Source of the DNA: Colwellia sp.
Lineage (GTDB): Bacteria > Pseudomonadota > Gammaproteobacteria > Enterobacterales > Alteromonadaceae
DNA length: 33,820 nt
Assembly (NCBI GenBank): GCA_013215465.1
Contig: JABSOW010000018.1
Span: 70,174-103,993 of the forward strand
Direction: 5' to 3'
Below are positions 24,021-32,796 of the stretch, piece by piece (the stretch's first letter is position 1; each line of letters begins with the position of its first letter). The notes beneath the pieces are model-generated. The model saw nothing but the letters and a program-made list of their open reading frames with translations, made no database searches and was not told the DNA's origin. The translations under genes were made by a program, and so were the position numbers.

Positions 24021-24443
24021 ATGAAGTATGCAATTATTTTCTTTTCAGAAAAGAGTGATGGCGTTTATCAGGTGTCCGTGCCGGATCTACCCGGTTGCTC
24101 TATTAACGCTGACTCCATTGATCTAGGATTAGAAAAAATTAACCAAAGTATTAAATCTCACTTAGCTATCTTGGCAGAGTATGGCGAAAAAATTCCGTCT
24201 GCATTGAGCATTGATAAACACAGGCAGCAATATATTATTGAACATCCGCACACTTATGCGCAGGCTTTTTGGGCAATTATAGATATTGATATAAGCGCTT
24301 ATTTAGGAAAAAGTCATAAGATAAATGTCACCTTACCTGAGTTATTAATAAAACAAGTAGATGAACGAGTGAGCAAAAGCTCTGCCTATAAAACCCGTTC
24401 AGGTTTTATAGCGAGTGCTTGCTTGGTAGAGTTGGAAAAATAA
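24021..24443 (+). CDS. HicB family antitoxin-like protein (no HicA partner seen)
   Basis: A 140-residue protein. The N-terminal HicB fold reads MKYAIIFFSEKSDGVYQVSV, then PDLPGCSINADSIDLGLEKI. The C-terminal part (INVTLPELLIKQVDERVSK...SGFIASACLVEL) is a ribbon-helix-helix DNA-binding domain, as in HicB antitoxins that repress their own operon. I chose the ATG at 24021 because HicB proteins begin MKY-x-hydrophobic; an in-frame ATG at 23991 adds 10 residues. No HicA toxin (about 60 residues) is found on either side, so this is an orphan HicB or a regulator derived from one. Confidence 0.82.
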   Translation: MKYAIIFFSEKSDGVYQVSVPDLPGCSINADSIDLGLEKINQSIKSHLAILAEYGEKIPSALSIDKHRQQYIIEHPHTYAQAFWAIIDIDISAYLGKSHKINVTLPELLIKQVDERVSKSSAYKTRSGFIASACLVELEK

Positions 24444-24495
24444 ATCAGTTGTTGAATGAGTTATACTAGATGAACACTCACAATCTTCATAAGAC

Positions 24496-25224
24496 TTAAA
24501 GTAAATGCGTTATATCAATTTTATTTGCCGCAGCATTAATTTTATCATTCAAGCTCATACTTTTTTCATTATAAAAATCAAGTTGAGCAATTTTTGGCAT
24601 AGGTAAAAGCTGTTCTAATGAGGCTATGTTTTCGTTTAAATACGGCATTACTTGGTCACTGGCAGTGTTGGCAATCCAGGCAATACACTGTAAACCGTCG
24701 GCTATTATCGCTTGGTAGGTTAATAGTGCATGATTTAAGCAGCCCAATTTCATGTTTATCACTAAAATAACGTCTTGCTTAGTGTCTTGTGCAAAGTCAG
24801 ACAATAAAATATGTTTCTTGGCACTTTTACCGATATTATTGTTTATGTATATTGGTAAACGCCAGCCACCTGCGCCTTCAGTGATAACTACCTCTGCTTT
24901 TAATGAGGTAACCTTACTAAAACCTTGTGATATTTCTTCAATAGATATTGCTCTATTTTCATTCGATGCGGCAATGTGGGGGGCAATTGCCGCTGCAAGC
25001 GTGATCGGGTTTACCTCACTAATACTTTGCTTGCAATTGCTAAATTGACTTAACAGCTGGGCATCTTCATTTACTAACAAGTCACCTACTTGCTGGCAAC
25101 CAGCAGCAATAGGCTTATATACAGCGACCTTTTTACCAACATTTATCAAGGCTTGAGTTAGTGCACAAGCGACAAACGTTTTGCCTGCATCGGTATCGGT
25201 AGCGGTAATAAAAATTTTTTTCAT
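24496..25224 (-). CDS. bioD: Dethiobiotin synthetase
   Basis: A 242-residue enzyme that closes the ureido ring of dethiobiotin from 7,8-diaminopelargonate, CO2 and ATP. The P-loop is ATDTDAGKTFVACAL, the substrate loop VAVYKPIAAGCQ, and the switch region VVITEGAGGWRLPI is present. IANTASDQVMPYLNENIASLEQLL follows as in the family. It is the last gene of bioBFCD, 27 bp after bioC, and convergent with the HicB-like gene. Confidence 0.95.
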   Translation of the reverse strand: MKKIFITATDTDAGKTFVACALTQALINVGKKVAVYKPIAAGCQQVGDLLVNEDAQLLSQFSNCKQSISEVNPITLAAAIAPHIAASNENRAISIEEISQGFSKVTSLKAEVVITEGAGGWRLPIYINNNIGKSAKKHILLSDFAQDTKQDVILVINMKLGCLNHALLTYQAIIADGLQCIAWIANTASDQVMPYLNENIASLEQLLPMPKIAQLDFYNEKSMSLNDKINAAANKIDITHLL

Positions 25225-25251
25225 CGTTAATATTTAACTCTAATTGTTAAT

Positions 25252-26049
25252 TTAATTATTCAACTTAACAACAAGACCTGAATACAAACGGTAAGTCGCC
25301 GGATATATGCCGCTAGGCTCAAGGAAATCTTGGTAATGTTCAGTCATGGCAAACCATTTGTCTTTTCCGGATAAACCACGATTCTGCTTTTTCGGTAAAT
25401 GATTCGCGCCCAAGCCTTTAAGCTCGCGCGCTAAATGGATCACATTTTGATACTCAAGCACTATGTCTTGGCATTTATGCTCTAATATTTTAGAGGTATC
25501 AGTATTGAAAAGCACATTTAATTCACTCTCCCCTTTAAAATCAATGACGTGTTGATCATCATCAACTTGTCGCCATGATGATTTTAATTCATGTAAAGTA
25601 CCATCAACTAAGGTGGTAAAAATGATCAAACCACCGGGCTTTAATACCCGCAACATTTCACTAATGGCCACATCAAGTGGCTCACACCATTGAATAACAA
25701 GGTTGGAATAAATAAAGTCGACGCTTTCATCTTGTAAGGGAATTTTATGAACATCCGCTTCGAGCCAAGTAATATCTTTATGGCGACTTTCTTGAGCGAA
25801 ATGAAGCATGCCTTTTGACAAGTCTAAGCCAATAACTTGCTGATAAGAACTGGCAAGTAAATCAGTAAAAAAACCAGTGCCTGAGCCTAAATCTAAAACG
25901 GTGAGATCATTTCTATTTGGTAACCACGGCATTAAGTGCTTACCTGAAAATCGCTGTAATCTGGCCGATACATCATAAGATTTACTAGCAGAGCCAAAGC
26001 TTTGTGCTATTTTTACTTTGTTTTCTTGATGTTGTTTTGTTGGGGTCAT
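25252..26049 (-). CDS. bioC: Malonyl-ACP O-methyltransferase BioC
   Basis: A 265-residue class I SAM methyltransferase. Motif I is LTVLDLGSGTGFF, then VIGLDLSKGMLHFAQ and the BioC-typical VDFIYSNLVIQWCEPLDVAISEMLRVLKPGG. The N-terminus, VKIAQSFGSASKSYD, is characteristic. It methylates malonyl-ACP so that fatty-acid synthesis can build the pimeloyl chain. The ATG at 26047-26049 is preferred, since GGGATGG lies 5 bases upstream; an ATG three codons earlier touches that site. It follows bioF by 17 bp. No bioH is seen in the window. Confidence 0.93.
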   Translation of the reverse strand: MTPTKQHQENKVKIAQSFGSASKSYDVSARLQRFSGKHLMPWLPNRNDLTVLDLGSGTGFFTDLLASSYQQVIGLDLSKGMLHFAQESRHKDITWLEADVHKIPLQDESVDFIYSNLVIQWCEPLDVAISEMLRVLKPGGLIIFTTLVDGTLHELKSSWRQVDDDQHVIDFKGESELNVLFNTDTSKILEHKCQDIVLEYQNVIHLARELKGLGANHLPKKQNRGLSGKDKWFAMTEHYQDFLEPSGIYPATYRLYSGLVVKLNN

Positions 26050-26066
26050 TAAGACCATCCCTATCT

Positions 26067-27251
26067 TTATTTACAAAGTGCTTTATTTAAGTGATTAGCT
26101 AGATGGTTGATATCACTACGATTATGACTAGCGCAAATGGTAACACGTAACCTTGAGCTACCAACGGCAACAGTGGGCGGACGTATAGCGGTCAACCAAA
26201 TCCCTTGTTTTTTTAATTGTTCACTGACATTAAGCGCTTTTGATTCATCGCCAATAATTATCGCATGAATTGAAGATGCTGACGGTATAATCTCAATACT
26301 GGAGTCGAGTAATTCAATAAATAAGGCACTTAATTCAATAATTTTATCACGTCGCCATTGCTGGCGTTGGATCAGTTCAATACTTTTTATTGTTGCCCAA
26401 GCAAGCGCGGGAGAAATTGCCGTTGAATATATATAGTGGCGAGCAAAGTTGATTAAATAATCATGCAAACTTTCATCGCACGCTAAAAAAGCACCACTAG
26501 TGGCAATCGCTTTACCAAAAGTTGCCATAGTAATGTTTGCTTGCTTAGGGTGAGTTAACACACTGGCACTACCCTGACCTTGCTCACCAATAACACCAAT
26601 GCTATGGGCATCATCAAGATAAAGCCAAGCATTGTTTTTTTTGGCTATATTGGCAAGTTCACTAAGTTTCGCTTGGTCGCCATCCATACTGAACACCCCT
26701 TCAGAGGCAATCAACTTGTTTTGAGCGGAAGAATTAGACAATAGCTGGGCTAATTGCTCGGTATTATTGTGAGCAAAACGCTTTACTTTAGCCTTACTTG
26801 AAAAAGCACCGTCAAGCATAGAAGCATGAGAGAGTTTATCAAGAAAGAAATGGGCGCTATCTTTTCCGACTTCTTGACCGAGTGTTTGAAACAAGGCTAC
26901 ATTGGCTGAAAAACCGCTAGTAAAAATGAGACAACGAGGTTTATTAAGCCACTGGCAAATTTTATCTTCTAAGGCTTGATGGGCGTAATGAAAGCCAGTC
27001 ACTAAACTTGACGCACTGGCACATAAACCAAATCGTGCCACACCTTCTTCCATTGCCTTATTTATTTCTTTGTGATTATTTAGCCCTAAATAATCATTTG
27101 AAGAAAAATTGGTATAGGGTTTACCCGCTACTAATATTCGAGTACTTTGCTGCTCAGCAAAATCATCTGCCGTTTGTAAACACACTCTTTGTCGATATCG
27201 AGCTTGCGATTTTTGCGCCGCTACTTGTTCAGTAATAAAGTCAAATGCCAT
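26067..27251 (-). CDS. bioF: 8-amino-7-oxononanoate synthase
   Basis: A 394-residue PLP enzyme of the alpha-oxoamine synthase family that condenses pimeloyl-ACP/CoA with alanine. It has the fold-type I landmarks FSSNDYLGL, LVTGFHYAHQALE, the PLP-binding aspartate in LYLDDAHSIGVIG and the Schiff-base lysine at about 247 in ATFGKAIATSGAF. The substrate loop reads CASASSLVTG rather than the more usual GSGGS. It starts 14 bases after bioB. Confidence 0.95.
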   Translation of the reverse strand: MAFDFITEQVAAQKSQARYRQRVCLQTADDFAEQQSTRILVAGKPYTNFSSNDYLGLNNHKEINKAMEEGVARFGLCASASSLVTGFHYAHQALEDKICQWLNKPRCLIFTSGFSANVALFQTLGQEVGKDSAHFFLDKLSHASMLDGAFSSKAKVKRFAHNNTEQLAQLLSNSSAQNKLIASEGVFSMDGDQAKLSELANIAKKNNAWLYLDDAHSIGVIGEQGQGSASVLTHPKQANITMATFGKAIATSGAFLACDESLHDYLINFARHYIYSTAISPALAWATIKSIELIQRQQWRRDKIIELSALFIELLDSSIEIIPSASSIHAIIIGDESKALNVSEQLKKQGIWLTAIRPPTVAVGSSRLRVTICASHNRSDINHLANHLNKALCK

Positions 27252-27265
27252 GATAATCTTGTCTA

Positions 27266-28369
27266 TTAATGGGCCGCGTCGTAAAACAAGTCTTTATGTT
27301 GCTCATTTACTAAGGATGTTGTTAGTGTTTTATCCTGTATAGCACTGTCATCGACAATAGTTTCAGTGTTAATGCCTAATTTTTTAAATAATAGCGTATC
27401 TGTATCTGTTTCAGGATTTTCTGCTGTCAGTAATTTACAACCGTAAAATATTGAATTAGCGCCGGCAAGAAAACATAAAGATTGCATTTGTTCATTCATG
27501 GCCGAGCGACCTGCTGATAAACGCACATGTGATTTTGGCATCATAATACGCGCTACCGCGATACAACGAATGAAATCAAAACTTTCTAAATCGTCAACAT
27601 CTGCTAGTGGTGTCCCTTCAACTTTCACTAACATATTTATAGGTACACTTTCAGGCTGTTGTGGTAAATTTGCCAATTGTACTAATAAAGAGGCTCTATC
27701 CACCGCTGTTTCACCTAAACCAACAATACCGCCACTACACACCTTCATGCCGGCACTACGTACATGCGTTATGGTGTCTAATCTGTCTTGATAAGTACGG
27801 GTAGTGATAATTTGGTTATAATGTTCCGGTGAAGTATCAAGGTTATGATTATAATAATCTAAACCGGCATCTTGTAGCTGTTGGGCTTGTCCTTCATCTA
27901 ACATACCTAAAGTCATACAAGATTCCAATCCTAAAGCTTTAACACCTTTGATCATATCAAGTACGACTGGCATATCACGTGCTTTCGGGTTGCGCCAAGC
28001 AGCACCCATACAAAAACGGGTCGAGCCCATTGCTTTAGCTTTTGCCGCCGCTTCTAAAACCTTTTCTACTTCTAATAAACGTTCTTTTTCTAAATCCGTT
28101 TTATTACGAGCACTTTGTGAGCAATATTTGCAATCTTCAGGGCAGGCACCGGTTTTAATCGATAATAATGTACTCACCTGAACTTCATTGGCATTGAAAT
28201 GTTGACGGTGAATTGTTTGTGCTTTAAACATTAAGTCGTTAAAAGGTAAATAAAATAAGGCTTGTACCTCTTTAATATTCCAATTATGTCGAACCGGTGA
28301 ATTTTCATTTGTTGACACGTTTACTACGGTGTTTTCTACTGAAGCTAAAGACATAAGACTCGTTTGCAT
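27266..28369 (-). CDS. bioB: Biotin synthase
   Basis: A 367-residue radical SAM enzyme that inserts sulfur into dethiobiotin. The 4Fe-4S ligands are Cys76, Cys80 and Cys83 in [15 protein letters not shown]. The second cluster is supported by [28 protein letters not shown] and the arginine in VRLSAGR. It is about 20 residues longer than E. coli BioB, mostly at both ends. It is the first gene of the leftward bioBFCD operon. The start has no strong ribosome-binding site and, if the promoter below is right, a leader of only about 12 bases. Confidence 0.96.
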   Translation of the reverse strand: MQTSLMSLASVENTVVNVSTNENSPVRHNWNIKEVQALFYLPFNDLMFKAQTIHRQHFNANEVQVSTLLSIKTGACPEDCKYCSQSARNKTDLEKERLLEVEKVLEAAAKAKAMGSTRFCMGAAWRNPKARDMPVVLDMIKGVKALGLESCMTLGMLDEGQAQQLQDAGLDYYNHNLDTSPEHYNQIITTRTYQDRLDTITHVRSAGMKVCSGGIVGLGETAVDRASLLVQLANLPQQPESVPINMLVKVEGTPLADVDDLESFDFIRCIAVARIMMPKSHVRLSAGRSAMNEQMQSLCFLAGANSIFYGCKLLTAENPETDTDTLLFKKLGINTETIVDDSAIQDKTLTTSLVNEQHKDLFYDAAH

Positions 28370-28415
28370 CTATATAAGTTAACGGGTAGTCTAGCGTTCA
28401 CTATTTCAATGTCAA
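28348..28415. promoter_or_regulatory. Divergent bioA / bioB promoter region with central dyad
   Basis: Leftward: TTGACA (28410-28415), a 16-bp spacer, then TAGACT (28388-28393). Rightward: AAGACA (28348-28353), 17 bp, then TATATA (28371-28376). The two -10 boxes face each other, as in the E. coli bio operator. Between them AAGTTAAC (28376-28383) and GTTCACTA (28396-28403) form an imperfect dyad. Its 12-bp spacing is shorter than in known BirA sites, so BirA binding is only a possibility. Confidence 0.5.
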
Positions 28416-28441
28416 CAATAACAACGGCTTTTAGTTAACAT

Positions 28442-29785
28442 ATGAGCAAAAAACATACAGATGTTACTGCATCTAAACAAATTAATGCTGATTTACTACA
28501 GTTTGATAAAGAGCATGTCTGGCACCCTTATACGTCAATGTCATCGCCCTTGCCTTCTTATTTGGTGGAAAGTGCCAATGGTGTGCACATAAATCTTGCC
28601 AGCGGTGAATCACTTATTGATGGCATGTCATCATGGTGGTCGGTACTACATGGTTATAATCACCCTAAGTTAAATGCGGCATTAGTTGAGCAAGCAGGCA
28701 AAATGTCTCATGTGATGTTTGGCGGTTTAACGCATCCCAGTGCGATTATATTATGTAAAAAACTAATACAGTTAACACCTGCGGGGTTAGATAAAGTATT
28801 TCTGTGTGACTCCGGCTCAGTTTCGGTCGAAGTAGCGATGAAAATGGCGTTGCAATATTGGCATAGCAAAGCTCACTTAGAAAATAATGCGTTAACTAAA
28901 ACTAAATTGCTCACTGTTAAAAATGGTTACCATGGCGACACCTTTGCGGCAATGTCGGTGTGCGACCCAGTTACTGGCATGCATCAAATTTTTGAACAAG
29001 TATTAATGCAGAACTATTTTGCTCCTGCACCAAGCATTAACTTTGGTGAACAGTGGCATGATGATGATACTAAAGCGCTTAGGCAACTATTTAACCAACA
29101 TCACCATGAATTAGCCGCCTTTATTATTGAGCCCATAGTACAAGGTACTGGTGGTATGCGTTTTTACCACCCTCAATATTTAAAAACTTGTCGCCAACTC
29201 TGTGATCAATATAATGTTTTGCTTATTGTTGATGAAATTGCCACCGGTTTTGGCCGTACCGGTAAACTGTTTGCTTGTGAGTGGGCTGACATTAGTCCTG
29301 ATATTATCTGTCTTGGTAAAACACTTACCGGCGGTTACATGACGCTGGCAGCAACGCTATGTACTAGTGATATAGCCAATACTATTAGTAATGGTGAAGC
29401 CGGATGCTTTATGCATGGGCCTACCTTTATGGGCAATGCACTAGCATGTGCAGTCGCTAACGTAAGTATTGACTTATTATTTGAGAATAATTGGCAACTA
29501 CAAGTACAAACTATTGAAAAAAGTTTAAAAGAATTATTACAGCCATTAAAAACTAACAATAGAGTGAAAGATACTCGTGTATTAGGCTCTATTGGCGCAA
29601 TTGAATGTTTGCAAGCGGTGAATGTAGCAGTAATACAAAAACGCTTTGTTGAACTAGGTGTATGGATCCGCCCCTTTGGCACGCTTATCTATATTATCCC
29701 ACCACTTATTATTACTACAGCGCAATTAACTACCCTTGTTAATGCTATTACAACAGTGTTAGCTGAAGATAAATGTTTTATTTAG
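28442..29785 (+). CDS. bioA: Adenosylmethionine-8-amino-7-oxononanoate aminotransferase
   Basis: A 447-residue class III PLP aminotransferase that makes 7,8-diaminopelargonate using SAM as amino donor. BioA-specific landmarks are VWHPYTSMSSPLP near the N-terminus and LIDGMSSWWSVLHGYNHP. The catalytic Lys293 lies in LGKTLTGGYMTLAATL, and LLIVDEIATGFGRTGKLFACEWA and HGPTFMGNALACAVA are also present. It is divergent from bioBFCD across 72 bp, the same plan as in E. coli. Confidence 0.96.
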   Translation: MSKKHTDVTASKQINADLLQFDKEHVWHPYTSMSSPLPSYLVESANGVHINLASGESLIDGMSSWWSVLHGYNHPKLNAALVEQAGKMSHVMFGGLTHPSAIILCKKLIQLTPAGLDKVFLCDSGSVSVEVAMKMALQYWHSKAHLENNALTKTKLLTVKNGYHGDTFAAMSVCDPVTGMHQIFEQVLMQNYFAPAPSINFGEQWHDDDTKALRQLFNQHHHELAAFIIEPIVQGTGGMRFYHPQYLKTCRQLCDQYNVLLIVDEIATGFGRTGKLFACEWADISPDIICLGKTLTGGYMTLAATLCTSDIANTISNGEAGCFMHGPTFMGNALACAVANVSIDLLFENNWQLQVQTIEKSLKELLQPLKTNNRVKDTRVLGSIGAIECLQAVNVAVIQKRFVELGVWIRPFGTLIYIIPPLIITTAQLTTLVNAITTVLAEDKCFI

Positions 29786-29808
29786 CGACGTCAATTGCTA
29801 TTAAGCGT

Positions 29809-30192
29809 TCAATTAGTATTAAAGGTATAGTGTAAAATTACCATAAGCCAAATTAGATTGATTATTAGTAAAAAGTACAAATTGTAATAAGTATTATCAT
29901 TGCCTCTTCTACTTCTGTACTTTTTTACCAACATTGATGCATAACTACCTGCGGCACTAAACCATATAATTAAATATAAATATCCGGTTAGGGGTGTTAA
30001 CCAAAATTGTCTAATTTCAATATCATGATAACGTAAAACACCATAATTTTTCTCTGGCGCTGCATAAAACGACATCACTAAAGCAAAGACAAACATCATC
30101 CAACTTAGTAAGGTTAATATTCTGGCTAGATAAAACCAAAAATCGTTAAATTTTTGTCGCCCGTTTGTCCTCGTTGTTTGAGTTACTTTCAT
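29809..30192 (-). CDS. Small membrane protein of unknown function
   Basis: A 127-residue protein with three predicted membrane spans (about residues 20-44, 66-90 and 102-124), a basic N-terminus and a basic loop (KKYRSRRGNDN) between spans two and three. I do not recognise the family. It is convergent with bioA and divergent from asnS, so it is probably a single-gene unit. Confidence 0.65.
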   Translation of the reverse strand: MKVTQTTRTNGRQKFNDFWFYLARILTLLSWMMFVFALVMSFYAAPEKNYGVLRYHDIEIRQFWLTPLTGYLYLIIWFSAAGSYASMLVKKYRSRRGNDNTYYNLYFLLIINLIWLMVILHYTFNTN

Positions 30193-30352
30193 GGCTTTAT
30201 TTTCCGAATTTAAGCCTTTTTGGCCCTGTAGGGTAACTTTTTACCTTATTGTTAATTAATTTAGCAAGTTTTACTTGTTAAACATAAAAGTCACGGTAAC
30301 ATAACCACCTTAAAAATTTCAGTAAATTCGATAAAATATAAGAGGTCATTAC

Positions 30353-31753
30353 ATGTCAGTTATAGCAATTACTGATGTATTAGCAGGAAAATTCCCTGTT
30401 GATGAAACTATTACCGTGCATGGCTGGATCAGAACTCGCCGTGATTCAAAAGCTGGCATTTCTTTTTTAGCTATTCACGACGGCTCATGCTTTGATGCTA
30501 TTCAAGCGATCGTCCCTAGTGATCTTAATAATTATCAAGAAGAGGTTCTTAAGCTAACCACGGGTTGTTCAGTTAAAGTCACCGGTGTTTTAGTGGAGTC
30601 TCCAGGTAAAGGTCAATCTTTTGAAATTCAAGCAACGTCGGTTGAAGTGTTAGGTTTTGTTGAAGACCCTGATACTTACCCAATGGCAGCAAAACGTCAT
30701 AGTATTGAGTTTTTACGAGAGCAAGCACATTTACGCCCTCGTACTAATATTGGTGGCGCAGTAACGCGTGTACGCAATTGTTTAGCTCAGGCTATTCATC
30801 GCTTTCTCCATCAGAAAGGTTACTTCTGGATCAGCACACCACTGATCACTGGTAGTGATTGTGAAGGCGCAGGCGAGATGTTCCGTGTTAGTACTTTAGA
30901 TATGGAAAATTTACCGCGTAACGATGAAGGTAAAGTTGATTACAGCCAAGACTTCTTTGGTAAAGAAACATTTTTAACGGTTTCTGGGCAGTTAAATGTT
31001 GAAACTTACTGTAACGCGTTATCAAAAGTTTATACCTTCGGCCCTACTTTTAGAGCTGAAAACTCTAATACTTCTCGTCACTTAGCTGAATTTTGGATGA
31101 TAGAGCCTGAAATTGCTTTTGCTAATTTGTCAGATGCAGCCGATCTAGCTGAAGAAATGTTAAAATACGTACTTAAGGCGGTTTTAGAAGAGCGTAGCGA
31201 TGATATTGCCTTCTTCCAACAACGGGTTGATAAAACTGTTATTGAACGTTTAAATTCAGTTATTGATAATGATTTTGTTCGTTTAGATTACACCGATGCC
31301 ATTACTATTTTAGAAAACTGTGGTAAAAAATTCGAAAACCCTGTTTCTTGGGGCGTAGATTTAAACTCTGAACATGAGCGTTATTTAGCAGAAGAGCACT
31401 TTAATGGCCCGGTGATTTTACAAAACTACCCTAAAGACATTAAATCTTTTTATATGCGCTTAAATGATGATGGAAAAACCGTTGCCGCAATGGATATTTT
31501 AGCACCAGGCATTGGTGAAATTATTGGTGGTAGCCAACGTGAAGAACGTCTTGATGTTTTAGATAGTCGTTTGGAAGAAATGGGCTTAGATATTGCTGAT
31601 TACGGTTGGTACCGAGATTTACGTCGTTACGGCACTGTACCTCATGCTGGTTTCGGTTTAGGATTTGAGCGTTTAGTAGCCTATGCTACTGGTATGCAAA
31701 ACGTCCGTGATGTGATCCCTTTCCCAAGAACACCTAATAACGCAGAATTTTAA
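30353..31753 (+). CDS. asnS: Asparaginyl-tRNA synthetase
   Basis: A 466-residue class IIb aminoacyl-tRNA synthetase, the same length as E. coli AsnRS. The N-terminal OB-fold anticodon-binding domain ([24 protein letters not shown]) is followed by the catalytic domain. Motif 2 reads [25 protein letters not shown], and motif 3 [27 protein letters not shown]. It charges tRNA-Asn directly. An AGAGG element lies 7 bases before the ATG. Confidence 0.97.
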   Translation: MSVIAITDVLAGKFPVDETITVHGWIRTRRDSKAGISFLAIHDGSCFDAIQAIVPSDLNNYQEEVLKLTTGCSVKVTGVLVESPGKGQSFEIQATSVEVLGFVEDPDTYPMAAKRHSIEFLREQAHLRPRTNIGGAVTRVRNCLAQAIHRFLHQKGYFWISTPLITGSDCEGAGEMFRVSTLDMENLPRNDEGKVDYSQDFFGKETFLTVSGQLNVETYCNALSKVYTFGPTFRAENSNTSRHLAEFWMIEPEIAFANLSDAADLAEEMLKYVLKAVLEERSDDIAFFQQRVDKTVIERLNSVIDNDFVRLDYTDAITILENCGKKFENPVSWGVDLNSEHERYLAEEHFNGPVILQNYPKDIKSFYMRLNDDGKTVAAMDILAPGIGEIIGGSQREERLDVLDSRLEEMGLDIADYGWYRDLRRYGTVPHAGFGLGFERLVAYATGMQNVRDVIPFPRTPNNAEF

Positions 31754-31765
31754 TAGTTATTAATT

Positions 31766-31795
31766 GCTATATATCCGCTCAAGTGGATATATAGC
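31766..31795. terminator. Bidirectional terminator between asnS and the nitroreductase gene
   Basis: GCTATATATCC and GGATATATAGC are perfect 11-bp arms around an 8-base loop, 12 bases after the asnS stop and followed by GCTTTATTT. The flanking genes converge here, so it may serve both. The T-run is imperfect. Confidence 0.65.
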
Positions 31796-31822
31796 GCTTT
31801 ATTTATAATGAATATTTGCTAA

Positions 31823-32365
31823 CTATTGCCAGTAATTCACTTTATTTTCAAAAGACTTAGGCGTTTTCAACACTTGTTCTTTACCAGGCGTGCCTATATA
31901 TAAAAAGCCAACAATTTCATCATGCTCTTTTATCGCAAGTCCTTGCTTAACTTTAGCGTTATAAGCTAACTCTCCTGTTCGCCACATTGCTCCATAACCT
32001 AGTGCTACGGCTGCCATTTGCATGGCATGAGTACCACAGCCTGCGGCAATTAGTTGCTCTTGCTTTGGTACTTTTTCATGATGAACAAATTCAGTACTGA
32101 CCACAATAATCATCGGTGCTCTAAAAGGCATTTTGGCTATTTTCGTTAAGTTGGCACTTTCACTGTCACTACTTTGTACTAATAAATCACTTAAACGCTG
32201 TAAGCCATTGTCAGTGACTACGGTAAAGTGCCAAGGTTGTAAGCAAGCATGATCGGGTACTCGCATACCTGCCGCTAAAATTTGCTCTAAATGGTGATGA
32301 TTCGGCGCGGGTGTTGTTAATAAAGGCGTAGATTGGCGCTGTAATAGTAATTTAATACTGGTCAT
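31823..32365 (-). CDS. YdjA-like NAD(P)H nitroreductase
   Basis: A 180-residue FMN-dependent nitroreductase of the short YdjA type (E. coli 183). It shares the landmarks LAAGMRVPDHACLQPWHF, MPFRAPMIIVV, the AAGCGTHAMQMAAVALGYGAMWRTG block and the C-terminal IVGFLYIGTP. Such enzymes reduce nitro compounds or quinones with NAD(P)H; the natural substrate is unknown. It is convergent with asnS. Confidence 0.9.
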   Translation of the reverse strand: MTSIKLLLQRQSTPLLTTPAPNHHHLEQILAAGMRVPDHACLQPWHFTVVTDNGLQRLSDLLVQSSDSESANLTKIAKMPFRAPMIIVVSTEFVHHEKVPKQEQLIAAGCGTHAMQMAAVALGYGAMWRTGELAYNAKVKQGLAIKEHDEIVGFLYIGTPGKEQVLKTPKSFENKVNYWQ

Positions 32366-32547
32366 GGTGTTTTGGTTATTCTAAAAAAATATGGTATTAG
32401 TGTATAACTAACTGTACTGTGGCGCACTTAAATAATTGCCTATATATAACTATTCTTACTTGACTTAACTCATAGTTAACAGCAATATAATTGTTCATCT
32501 ATTCATTCAAGTAAAAACTCAAGCTAGTTAGTATAAAAGAGAAATTT

Positions 32548-32670
32548 ATGAACAACGCTTTTACTGCAAAACATAATTTATTGCCCAACCGACACTTAAT
32601 TCTCACAACTTCATGTTGGCAGAGTCAGGTCATTCGTCTATGGCCAATTTATGCGGAGCGTTCAAGTTAG
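32548..32670 (+). CDS. Possible 40-residue leader peptide
   Basis: An ATG-to-TAG frame of 40 codons with AGAGAAA just upstream. Its second half includes TSCWQSQVIRLWPIYAERSS, with two tryptophan codons. The DNA under it can form a small hairpin: TTGGC (32614-32618) with GCCAA (32642-32646). The TGCGG inside its 3' end can pair with the 5' arm of the terminator that follows, as in attenuators. No run of identical codons points to a single amino acid. It may equally be an unrelated short frame. Confidence 0.4.
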   Translation: MNNAFTAKHNLLPNRHLILTTSCWQSQVIRLWPIYAERSS

Positions 32671-32702
32671 CAAAAACCATAACTAACTGAGTACAATATT
32701 TG

Positions 32703-32733
32703 AGCCGCAGAATTTATTTTTTGCGGCTTTTTT
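32703..32733 (+). terminator. Intrinsic terminator upstream of the EamA gene
   Basis: AGCCGCA and TGCGGCT are 7-bp arms around a 12-base AT loop, followed directly by six Ts. It lies 32 bases after the 40-codon frame and 64 bases before the transporter ATG. Transcription from upstream would stop here unless antiterminated. Confidence 0.8.
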
Positions 32734-32796
32734 ATACCAAAATAAACTGTTCGTCAAAAAAATCTGCAACCATTGAAAAATATAAGGAGTGTAAAA

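Larger units (their letters stand above)
32366..32796. other. Leader region of the EamA transporter gene
   Basis: This 430-bp non-genic stretch holds a 40-codon frame and an intrinsic terminator, listed separately, ahead of the transporter gene. The first 180 bases show nothing recognisable. Confidence 0.45.

Noticed and set aside
28376..28403. BirA operator in the bio spacer
   Set aside because: The half-sites match the known TTGTAAAC-type consensus at only about 5-6 of 8 positions, and the gap is 12 rather than about 18 bases between the same positions. Kept only as a dyad.
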